Source: Kiritimatiellales bacterium | GTDB taxonomy: Bacteria > Verrucomicrobiota > Kiritimatiellia > Kiritimatiellales > Pontiellaceae | Reading direction: 5' to 3' | NCBI GenBank assembly: GCA_013042165.1 | Contig: JABDQT010000074.1 | Coordinates: forward strand, 1-5,273 | Length of the DNA stretch: 5,273 nt | Part shown: piece by piece, positions 1-4,139 of the stretch | Layout of the letters: every line of letters begins with the position of its first letter | Position numbering within the stretch: the stretch's first letter is position 1 | The notes under the pieces: model-generated | What the model was told of the DNA's origin: nothing | Databases searched by the model: none | The model's input: the letters and a program-made list of their open reading frames with translations, nothing else | Made by a program: the position numbers and the translations under genes

Positions 1-2
1 GC

Positions 3-782
3 TGGGGGCTGATGGGGCAGGCGGCCGAAAATGCGATCATGTGGGTGCTCAAGCAGCATCAACAGGGCACTCCCGTTGATGTCGAGACTGCTTGGAAAAG
101 CATAGCACGGCCGTTCCTGACGAAAAAGTGGAACGAGTCGAACGAAGGTAACTGGCGAAGCGCGCCGAAGCAGTTTTGCTGTCTGCGCGAGCACTACTAC
201 AAAACTCTCGATGATGAAAAAGAAGCCAAGCGGCAGGTGGCCGATCAGGTGCAGCATTGCATTTCCAACTTTATCGACAAGGTGCTACCCCGGATTGGCG
301 AGATTTCCCCGGAACAGGAGTTTCAGATCGCTACGCCGGAGCAGGGCGGCGATGTCGAAAACTTTCTCTTCGAGGGTGTGAAGATCTATTCCATTCCCGA
401 CTATGCCTACAAGATCGGTGACGAGGTGCACATCCATGACTGGAAGGCGGGCAAGATCAAGGCCGACCAGCACAAGCTTCAGCTGTCGCTTTATGCGCTG
501 TGGGCTATCGTAAAGTACGGCGCGGCTCTCGATAAGATTTTCCTCTACGTTGAGTATCTCAACGAAGGGCAGGTGCTGCCGTTTCAGCTGTCGGACGCTG
601 AGATGGAAGAAACCAAAGCGCTAATGAGCGACTCTGTCGGGGAAATGACCGAGTATCTTGTTGATCACGATCGGGCGAAAAACGAACCCTTGCCCAAGGA
701 GGAGTGGGAATTGACGCTCGATCCGATCAATTGTCGGCAATGCAACTTTTATGAGCTCTGCAAGCCTGAGTTAGACGGTTAA
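3..782 (+). CDS. PD-(D/E)XK nuclease family protein, RecB/Cas4-like, 5' end outside window
   Basis: The frame is already open at the first bases and the first ATG in the window (position 12) falls inside a conserved region, so the true start is upstream. Counting from that ATG (256 residues), the visible core of a RecB-type nuclease runs in order: a GQAAENAI segment where the family usually has GxxxH, an acidic residue near E103, D130 in IPDYAY, D143 and K145 in DWKAGK (the D-x-K catalytic motif), and Q157/Y161 in QLSLYA. The C-terminus has CRQCNFYELC (C241, C244, C250), the spacing seen in Cas4/AddB-type nucleases, where three C-terminal Cys join one N-terminal Cys to hold a [4Fe-4S] cluster. 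That fourth Cys would lie before the window; C56/C57 are less likely candidates. The expected role is DNA end processing in repair or recombination. No cas or helicase gene is visible to make it more specific. Confidence 0.85.
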   Translation, partial: WGLMGQAAENAIMWVLKQHQQGTPVDVETAWKSIARPFLTKKWNESNEGNWRSAPKQFCCLREHYYKTLDDEKEAKRQVADQVQHCISNFIDKVLPRIGEISPEQEFQIATPEQGGDVENFLFEGVKIYSIPDYAYKIGDEVHIHDWKAGKIKADQHKLQLSLYALWAIVKYGAALDKIFLYVEYLNEGQVLPFQLSDAEMEETKALMSDSVGEMTEYLVDHDRAKNEPLPKEEWELTLDPINCRQCNFYELCKPELDG

Positions 783-813
783 CTGGAGGGGCTGTTTTTT
801 GTCCTTTTTGCCG

Positions 814-840
814 TTGACCGCCCTAGAGCTTCTCTATACA
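814..840 (+). promoter_or_regulatory. sigma70-like promoter for the tRNA-Arg island
   Basis: TTGACC at 814-819 and TATACA at 835-840 are separated by 15 bp, shorter than the ideal 17. A C-rich stretch follows and the first tRNA-like unit begins at 858. A transcript from here would cover both degenerate units and the intact tRNA-Arg. The call rests on hexamer match and position only. Confidence 0.45.
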
Positions 841-857
841 TTCCCCGTCTCTTTAGC

Positions 858-917
858 GCAGCCATAGCTCAATTGGATAGAGCATCCCGCTTCGGCGGGA
901 AGGTTTCAATTGGCTGG
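858..917 (+). pseudogene. degenerate tRNA-Arg-like unit 1 (hairpin replaces anticodon arm, T arm missing)
   Basis: This unit begins like the tRNA-Arg at 1031: acceptor 5' strand GCAGCCA (858-864), TA, then D arm GCTC-AATTGGATA-GAGC. Where the 17-nt anticodon arm should be, there is a 6-bp stem TCCCGC/GCGGGA closed by TTCG (885-900). The variable-region bases AGGTTTCA follow, but there is no T arm. Instead TGGCTG (911-916) comes next and can pair with CAGCCA of the acceptor strand. The unit therefore has no anticodon and cannot act as a normal tRNA. It may be a decayed copy, or a small folded RNA module transcribed with the real tRNA. Confidence 0.6.
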
Positions 918-927
918 CCGGCGCACT

Positions 928-950
928 AAGACAACTGAATTTAAAGCGCA
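928..950 (+). repeat. 23-bp direct repeat, copy A (copy B at 1011-1033)
   Basis: The segment beginning AAGACAACTGAATTTAAAGC is repeated exactly at 1011-1033, 83 bp downstream. It links unit 1 to unit 2 and unit 2 to the intact tRNA-Arg, and the identity continues into the acceptor and D-arm bases with one difference. This shows that the island grew by tandem duplication of a block made of spacer plus tRNA. Confidence 0.85.
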
Positions 951-1010
951 GCCATAGCTTGAATTGAGAGCATCCCGCTACAGCGGGAAGGTTTCATGCG
1001 AGTCGGCGCA
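948..1010 (+). pseudogene. degenerate tRNA-Arg-like unit 2 (hairpin replaces anticodon arm)
   Basis: This is a second partial copy in tandem, starting 90 bp after unit 1 and 83 bp before the intact tRNA. It keeps GCAGCCA (948-954) and a shortened D arm, GCTT-GAATTGA-GAGC. A hairpin TCCCGC-TACA-GCGGGA (973-988) stands in place of the anticodon arm, followed by AGGTTTCA. No T arm or matching acceptor 3' strand is recognisable. Compared with unit 1 the stem is identical and only the loop differs (TACA against TTCG). Confidence 0.55.
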
Positions 1011-1033
1011 AAGACAACTGAATTTAAAGCGCA
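1011..1033 (+). repeat. 23-bp direct repeat, copy B
   Basis: This is the second exact copy of the spacer repeat at 928-950. It ends inside the first bases of the intact tRNA-Arg acceptor stem. Confidence 0.85.
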
Positions 1034-1107
1034 CCCATAGCTCAATTGGATAGAGCACCTGACTACGAATCAGGAGGTTTCAGGTTCGACTCCTGATGGC
1101 TGCGCCA
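1031..1107 (+). tRNA. tRNA-Arg (anticodon ACG)
   Basis: The sequence folds as a full 77-nt cloverleaf with encoded CCA. The acceptor 5' strand is GCACCCA (1031-1037) and the D stem is GCTC/GAGC. The anticodon stem CCTGA/TCAGG carries loop CTACGAA, giving anticodon ACG (read as ICG, for Arg CGN codons). The variable region is five bases, the T stem TCAGG/CCTGA has loop TTCGACT, the acceptor 3' strand is TGGCTGC, the discriminator is G1104 and CCA is 1105-1107. Acceptor pair 4-69 is a C·C mismatch; the two degenerate upstream units carry GCAGCCA, which would pair perfectly. A six-T run (1109-1114) follows at once and may help termination. Confidence 0.93.
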
Positions 1108-1118
1108 CTTTTTTATCA

Positions 1119-1384
1119 ATGCCCGGATACGTCTACATTCTCCAATCGGAAAAAACGGGCGCTATTACATTGGTTCAACCAATGATCCCGAGCGGCGATT
1201 TTCTCAACACACCAACGATCATGTCGCCGCCACCCGCAACAAAGGTCCTTGGAAGCGCGTTGCGCTTATTGAGTTTCCGAATGCAACTATTGCAAAAAAG
1301 GCGGAATATCATTTGAAGCGTCAGAAAAACAAGCGCGCGACGGAGCAGGCGATTAAAGGGATATTTCCGTGGCCTACATTTTAA
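1119..1384 (+). pseudogene. GIY-YIG nuclease family gene broken by one frameshift
   Basis: Translation from the ATG at 1119 gives MPGYVYILQSEK, the start of a UPF0213/YhbQ-type GIY-YIG endonuclease, then loses homology at a run of six A (1150-1155). Moving to the -1 frame there restores YYIGSTNDPERRFSQH and continues to the stop at 1382-1384. One extra A would give a normal 88-residue protein with the YVYIL and YYIG strands, the R of PERR, the H of SQH and the E of AEYHLK. The gene starts only 11 bases after the tRNA CCA end and has no visible Shine-Dalgarno site. The break may be a real mutation, a homopolymer sequencing error, or a site of translational slippage on AAA; the heptamer A AAA AAC is present but not in the phase of the classical signal. 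The family is expected to nick or cut structured DNA. Confidence 0.82.
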
Positions 1385-1387
1385 AAG

Positions 1388-1463
1388 TAGAGCATCCCGT
1401 TAGAGCGGGAAGGTTTCAGCCCAGCTGAAGCGGGGTAAAGTTCGACTCCTGATGGCTACGCCA
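1388..1463 (+). pseudogene. tRNA-Arg-like remnant 3 with duplicated tRNA 3' end
   Basis: After the nuclease gene the sequence returns to tRNA-Arg-like bases: TAGAGCA (D-arm end), hairpin TCCCGT-TAGA-GCGGGA (1394-1409), AGGTTTCAG, then an imperfect hairpin CCCAGC-TGAA-GCGGGG. After these comes a copy of the tRNA 3' end. GTTCGACTCCTGATGGCT at 1440-1457 is identical to 1084-1101 of the real tRNA, followed by ACGCCA where the tRNA has GCGCCA. The acceptor 5' strand is absent, so this is not a functional tRNA. It flanks the GIY-YIG gene on the opposite side from the intact tRNA. Confidence 0.75.
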
Positions 1464-1470
1464 TTTTTTT
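1464..1470 (+). terminator. T tract after the tRNA-like remnant
   Basis: Seven T residues directly follow the duplicated tRNA 3' end, matching the six T residues after the intact tRNA (1109-1114). Together with the T-arm or acceptor helix this could end transcription of the island. No separate GC-rich terminator stem sits before it. Confidence 0.35.
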
Positions 1471-1478
1471 GTCCCAGA

Positions 1479-1925
1479 CTACAGGGATAAGGTTGGGGCT
1501 TTCTTGTACTTTGTGTAGACCACAATGCCCCCGACACACACACCAAGGAAGAGAAGAATCAGCAAGACGGGCCGCTTTCTCCTGGGTTGGTCTTGCCGCC
1601 CTTCTTCTGCCGCCGGTTGTTCGGGTTTGCTTGCAGCAGATTGATTTACTGCGGCTGGTTTATTCAAAACCACTGGCTTTATTTGTTCCGCCGCCGACAG
1701 ATCAGCATCCGAAATCACGCAAATGCCATTCTTATCGTACGTTTCGGTAACCTTTCCGCCTGATGTTTGATAGACGTGGATCGTCTGTCCCCTCGATGCC
1801 ATTTCTGCAACCGGTGAGCCGTATTTCGCGATGGCCTGAGCGATCGTGTCTCCTTTTGCGGCATGTGTCTGGACAAGCGGGCAGGCAAGCAGAAACACGA
1901 TTGATAGTATTGATTTTGTTTTCAT
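1479..1925 (-). CDS. small exported protein with C-terminal membrane anchor, function unknown
   Basis: The gene codes for 148 residues. Residues 1-22 are a typical signal peptide (MKTK, a hydrophobic core to about residue 18, probable cleavage after THA). Residues 24-75 form a small domain with GDTIAQAIAKYGSPVAEMASRG followed by HVYQTSGGKVTETYDKNG. This layout (a helix with a G-x-P turn, then short beta strands) recalls BamE/SmpA-like outer-membrane lipoprotein domains, but there is no lipobox Cys and the similarity is only by eye. Residues 76-118 are a low-complexity Ala/Pro/Gln linker ending in the basic stretch RRKR, then a transmembrane helix (119-137) and a short KYKK tail. The product is therefore probably an envelope protein. 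AGGA lies very close to the ATG, a poor ribosome site. Signal peptide plus anchor argue that the reading frame is real. Confidence 0.75.
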   Translation of the reverse strand: MKTKSILSIVFLLACPLVQTHAAKGDTIAQAIAKYGSPVAEMASRGQTIHVYQTSGGKVTETYDKNGICVISDADLSAAEQIKPVVLNKPAAVNQSAASKPEQPAAEEGRQDQPRRKRPVLLILLFLGVCVGGIVVYTKYKKAPTLSL

Positions 1926-1953
1926 ATCCTAGGTTAGTCTGCTGTCATAAGTA

Positions 1954-1980
1954 AGCATAATTCAGACCATTACGGAGCAA
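1954..1980 (-). promoter_or_regulatory. possible promoter of the exported-protein gene
   Basis: On the minus strand TTGCTC (1975-1980) and TATGCT (1954-1959) are 15 bp apart, placing a transcript start about 20 bases before the ATG at 1925. Spacing is short and the match moderate. A perfect 12-bp palindrome, ATATGATCATAT (2003-2014), lies just upstream. Confidence 0.3.
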
Positions 1981-2069
1981 ATACTAAATCCGGGGCCGTC
2001 CGATATGATCATATTATGCGTTACACTCTCACGAAGGCTTTTCCTGAGCCCGGCTGATCATCTGAAGGA

Positions 2070-2098
2070 TTGATTATCCGATCTATGGAGCTTTATAT
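2070..2098 (+). promoter_or_regulatory. possible promoter for tmRNA
   Basis: TTGATT (2070-2075) and TTATAT (2093-2098) are 17 bp apart, about 57 bases before the mature tmRNA 5' end, which RNase P would trim. A second -35-like TTGACG at 2108-2113 has no good -10 partner. A perfect inverted repeat AACACT-TTT-AGTGTT (2118-2132) lies between this promoter and the gene and may be a leader hairpin or a binding site. Confidence 0.4.
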
Positions 2099-2154
2099 GG
2101 ACGCGGATTGACGTTTGAACACTTTTAGTGTTGTCTCTGTCTGTTCTCTCACAT

Positions 2155-2508
2155 GGGGATGACTGGTTTCGACGGGTAAGTTGAAGCTTCAGTGGCGTGT
2201 CGAGGTTGGCCTCCAGGCCTCGTAAAAAGGAGTCCAAAAAACATAAATGCTGACGAAAGTTACGCACTGGCAGCTTAGTTCTGCCACGTCTCTACCCTGA
2301 AGCCTGTTAGGGGCTAGAGGCGACGATAACAGGCTGGCACCAAGGTCGGGGATCCGGGCGGCGGTGCGAGAATCAACAGGATCCTAGCGACCAAAGTGGC
2401 CCGGTCAGGCGGCAGCGGCGGCGGCGAATCCTTTAATGCCCGACTACACACGTAGAAGCTGTTGTGACTCTTATTCGGACGGGGGTTCAATTCCCCCCAT
2501 CTCCACCA
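2155..2508 (+). ncRNA. ssrA: transfer-messenger RNA (tmRNA)
   Basis: This RNA rescues stalled ribosomes by acting first as alanyl-tRNA and then as a short message. The 5' end GGGGATGACTGGTTTCGACG is diagnostic. Its GGGGATG pairs with CATCTCC (2498-2504), including the G3·U pair needed for charging by alanyl-tRNA synthetase. The T stem is GGGGG/CCCCC with loop TTCAATT (2481-2497), the discriminator is A2505, and CCA is encoded (2506-2508). The tag reading frame is 2249-2278: GCT resume codon, then GAC GAA AGT TAC GCA CTG GCA GCT and TAG, giving ADESYALAA, with the usual ALAA degradation signal. The 354-nt length fits a one-piece tmRNA. A long inverted repeat begins two bases after CCA, and a GIY-YIG nuclease gene follows. 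Confidence 0.97.
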
Positions 2509-2510
2509 TT

Positions 2511-2561
2511 CGACTCACTTCGTTCGCTCATGGCAGGCCATGGTGCGAATGGGATGAGTCG
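2511..2561 (+). repeat. long imperfect inverted repeat directly after tmRNA
   Basis: CGACTCA (2511-2517) pairs with TGAGTCG (2555-2561), and TTCGC (2523-2527) pairs with GCGAA (2545-2549). Wobble pairs fill most of the gap, giving about 16 outer pairs with one C·A mismatch. Inside is a second perfect stem, CATGG/CCATG (2529-2542), with loop CAGG. It starts two bases after the tmRNA CCA. No T run follows, so it is not a classical terminator, though it could protect or process the tmRNA 3' end, or be a mobile palindromic repeat. Confidence 0.75.
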
Positions 2562-2566
2562 GATGG

Positions 2567-2598
2567 TGTCCTGAGCGAGAGCAACGAGCCGAAGGGCA
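2567..2598 (+). repeat. REP-like palindromic repeat upstream of the GIY-YIG gene
   Basis: TGTCCT (2567-2572) can pair with AGGGCA (2593-2598) around the core GAGCGAGAGCAACGAGCCGA. The pattern resembles the dispersed repeat of form GTCCTGAGCGnAGTCGAAGGAC, which I know from many bacterial genomes and have often seen just ahead of small GIY-YIG genes. It ends about 40 bases before the nuclease start codon. Confidence 0.5.
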
Positions 2599-2639
2599 TT
2601 GTACTTGTTTTCTCCAGCGGTGGGATTCATTCTCTCCTC

Positions 2640-2924
2640 ATGCAATGGTTTATATACATTCTCCAATGCTCAGACGGTTCGTATTACGTCGGCCATACAG
2701 AAAATGTTCAGCAACGCCTAACTACCCACACCAATGGCCAAGGGGCCAACTACACCCGAGACCGCCAACCGCTTAAATTGGTCTATTCCGAGGGGCATGC
2801 ATCAAGAACCGATGCGATCGCCCGCGAAAAGCAGATCAAGAAATGGTCAAGATTCAAAAAGCAGGCGCTGATCGAAGCCGATGGCGTAAAACTGCACACA
2901 CTGGCCAAACGGCGCGTGAATTAA
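2640..2924 (+). CDS. GIY-YIG nuclease superfamily protein, UPF0213/YhbQ-like
   Basis: The protein has 94 residues and is a single GIY-YIG domain of the small stand-alone type. Visible elements in order are FIYILQ (residues 4-9, the GIY strand), YYVGHT (16-21, the YIG strand), Q25-R26-L27 with the conserved Arg, H30, and AREKQIKKW (61-69) with E63 as the metal-binding Glu. These are all the usual catalytic positions. The frame stays open far upstream, back to 2436 inside tmRNA, but residues before MQWFIYIL are read-through of tmRNA and palindromic DNA, so I start at 2640. There is only a weak GGTGGGA upstream. It shares 13 bases (TACATTCTCCAAT) coding for the first strand with the broken gene at 1119, but the proteins otherwise differ widely, so they are not recent copies. 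Likely a DNA structure-specific nuclease of unproven role. Confidence 0.88.
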   Translation: MQWFIYILQCSDGSYYVGHTENVQQRLTTHTNGQGANYTRDRQPLKLVYSEGHASRTDAIAREKQIKKWSRFKKQALIEADGVKLHTLAKRRVN

Positions 2925-2945
2925 TGCCCTCATTCTTTACATCAT

Positions 2946-2957
2946 CCAAACGTTTGG
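2946..2957. repeat. perfect 12-bp palindrome CCAAACGTTTGG
   Basis: An exact palindrome lies between the GIY-YIG gene and the VOC gene, about 40 bp upstream of a weak promoter-like site (TTGTTC 2985-2990, TAATTA 3008-3013, 17 bp apart). It could be an operator for the VOC gene or chance. Confidence 0.35.
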
Positions 2958-3038
2958 CTTGGTTTGAGCTGGCACGAGTGGGGCTTGTTCTGCGAGGGTT
3001 TGGTTTTTAATTATCTTCTTCTCAATAGGAACTAGGTT

Positions 3039-3455
3039 ATGAGTTATGTAAAAGGAGTATGCCATTTCGGGCTGTCGGTAGCGGATCTGGAAGAGTCGAT
3101 CCGCTTCTACAGGGACGTGCTGGGCCTGGTAGTGAGCGAGCGCCGCGAGCAGGACGCCTTTTTCCAGGTTGGCAATGACGATGTGCTGGCGCTGATTCAG
3201 TATCCCTGGGACGAGGAGCGTTTCGATGCCGAGATGCGGCCGAAAAACCGGGGCAAAAACTTTACCCATTTTGGTCTGACGGCTGAGTCGGCCAAGGCGG
3301 TTTTTGATTTTCAAGAACATCTCAGGGCCCATGGCGTAAAGATTGTGAAGGAAGCATACGAGCGGTGGGATGGGGCGAGTCTCTATTTTCTCGATCCCAA
3401 TGGTTATACGCTGGAGTTTATCTACTTTGATCCAGCCGGGATCGCCGAAGACTAG
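3039..3455 (+). CDS. VOC superfamily (glyoxalase/bleomycin-resistance fold) protein
   Basis: The protein has 138 residues, the size of a two-repeat VOC protein with paired beta-alpha-beta-beta-beta modules. The first module starts VCHFGLSVADLEESIRFYRD.LGL (residues 7-30) and the second FTHFGLTAES (75-84). It ends with the signature YFLDPNGYTLEFIY (116-129). Likely metal ligands are H9, Q54 in LALIQYP, H77 and E126, the four standard positions, so a metal-dependent enzyme is likely. Substrate cannot be told: lactoylglutathione lyase, fosfomycin-resistance-like transferase, ring-cleaving dioxygenase and epimerase relatives share this layout. AGGA (3027-3030), eight bases upstream, supports the ATG. 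Its stop overlaps that of the convergent gene at 3452 by three bases, with no terminator between. Confidence 0.9.
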   Translation: MSYVKGVCHFGLSVADLEESIRFYRDVLGLVVSERREQDAFFQVGNDDVLALIQYPWDEERFDAEMRPKNRGKNFTHFGLTAESAKAVFDFQEHLRAHGVKIVKEAYERWDGASLYFLDPNGYTLEFIYFDPAGIAED

Positions 3456-3688
3456 TCTGCCTTCAACACCGATTGCCCAGCCATCGTTCGTTCTTCGAAG
3501 CAGTGCCTGTGGATCGCAATGATCGAATTAATCTGTTCGTCAGTCAGATTATTTATGGCTTTGTTCATTTGAGCTACCGGGAGAACGCGCAGACTGTTCA
3601 ATGGACAGTCATCATCGGGCTTACCAAGCGGACATTCCAGTGAAAGTCCCTTGACATAGATACGCTTATCTAGCTGTGTAAATTCCAT
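3452..3688 (-). CDS. small Cys-containing protein, conserved-looking, function unknown
   Basis: The protein has 78 residues starting MEFTQLDKRIYVKGL. I chose this Met because GGGAGG lies just upstream and a good promoter ends there; the longer frame (from 3733) would begin inside the -35 box. The middle has ECPLGKPDDDCPLNSLRVLP (C19 and C27, each followed by Pro), then a predicted helix NLTDEQINSIIAIHRHCFEER with C63. The order CPLG-x4-DCPL, RxLP, then H-x2-C-x2-R looks like a conserved small family, and I recall similar sequences in anaerobic and sulfate-reducing bacteria without an assigned role. The three Cys and nearby His could bind a metal. It lies 130 bp behind a [2Fe-2S] ferredoxin gene in the same direction. 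Confidence 0.75.
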   Translation of the reverse strand: MEFTQLDKRIYVKGLSLECPLGKPDDDCPLNSLRVLPVAQMNKAINNLTDEQINSIIAIHRHCFEERTMAGQSVLKAD

Positions 3689-3710
3689 ATATGCCTCCCT
3701 GCACATACGC

Positions 3711-3738
3711 ATTTTAACCCGGCAAGGAAGCACAGCAA
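3711..3738 (-). promoter_or_regulatory. promoter for the small Cys protein gene
   Basis: On the minus strand TTGCTG (3733-3738) and TAAAAT (3711-3716) are 16 bp apart, about 23 bases before the ATG at 3688. Two direct copies of GCAAGGAA on the plus strand (3722-3729 and 3735-3742) overlap the spacer and -35 region and might be protein sites. The promoter means this gene need not depend on the ferredoxin promoter. Confidence 0.5.
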
Positions 3739-3818
3739 GGAAAACGTGCCCTTAAATCATACATGTGGTGTGCTGGGTTCAGTGCAGGTTGGTCAAGCGA
3801 GGCCGAATACGTCCGATC

Positions 3819-4115
3819 TTATACGAAAATAACTGATTCCAGTGTGTTGAGTATTTCAGGGATATCATCGGGCGTTACTGAGCTGTACCATATTTTTTGC
3901 GGATAAATCATGACATTGGGCCCTTTCTCGCATAGCCCAAGGCAGCCCGTATCCGAAATGCGCACATGCGGCTTCCATCCGCGGCTTTTTATTTCGTTTT
4001 TCAGTGCAGCTTTTAACTGAAGGCTGTCTCCATCACCGCAGGATGTACGATCATCGTCACGTGTTTTTACGCAGATGAAAAGGTGAACTTTGTAAGGACA
4101 TTCGTTCTTTTTCAT
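3819..4115 (-). CDS. (2Fe-2S) thioredoxin-like ferredoxin domain protein
   Basis: The protein has 98 residues and is the single-domain thioredoxin-like ferredoxin type, also found as the NuoE/HydA accessory domain. The four cluster ligands are clear: C15 in HLFICVKTR and C26 in TSCGDG (spacing C-x10-C), then C58 and C62 in GCLGLCEKGP (C-x3-C). NVMIYPQKIWYSSVTPDDIPEIL matches the family's closing strand and helix, including the WY pair. It should carry electrons at low potential in the cytoplasm; its partner is not visible in the window. GGAG about 10 bases upstream supports the start. It is followed in the same direction by the small Cys protein gene and faces away from the sensor kinase gene. 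Its upstream region holds a 24-bp inverted repeat, which points to regulated expression. Confidence 0.92.
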   Translation of the reverse strand: MKKNECPYKVHLFICVKTRDDDRTSCGDGDSLQLKAALKNEIKSRGWKPHVRISDTGCLGLCEKGPNVMIYPQKIWYSSVTPDDIPEILNTLESVIFV

Positions 4116-4139
4116 TTCTCGTGCTCCATTGGTCGCCTG

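Noticed and set aside
285..473. A minus-strand frame of 62 residues.
   Set aside because: It is antisense to the nuclease core and shows no domain.
858..1463. A CRISPR array, suggested by repeated units with similar spacing next to a Cas4-like nuclease.
   Set aside because: The repeats are clearly tRNA-Arg parts with differing lengths and imperfect copies, the intervening sequence is partly repeated too, and no cas gene other than the ambiguous nuclease is present.
1471..1492. A rho-independent terminator using TCCC...GGGA after the T run.
   Set aside because: The T run precedes the stem on the plus strand, and on the minus strand the stem is followed by A residues, so neither direction fits.
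1469..1954. Two plus-strand open frames at 1469-1750 and 1763-1954.
   Set aside because: They oppose the exported-protein gene, which has a signal peptide and membrane anchor; the plus-strand translations show no domain.
2058..2267. A minus-strand frame of 69 residues.
   Set aside because: It lies across the tmRNA leader and tag region and has no protein features.
2436..2639. An upstream extension of the intact GIY-YIG reading frame into the tmRNA, giving a longer protein starting MPDYTRRSCCDSYSDG.
   Set aside because: These residues are read-through of the tmRNA 3' domain and the palindromic repeats. The family domain begins at MQWFIYIL, so the extension is an artefact of an open frame.
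2937..3332. A minus-strand frame of 131 residues.
   Set aside because: It is antisense to the VOC protein, whose motifs are unambiguous.
3716..3779. A possible signal recognition particle RNA, because CCGGCAAGGAAGCACAGC resembles its GGAAGGAAGCAGCC core and AACCC/GGGTT and AGCACA/TGTGCT can pair around it.
   Set aside because: The conserved asymmetric loop and GNRA-type cap in the correct order are missing, and the region is better explained as a promoter and leader on the minus strand.
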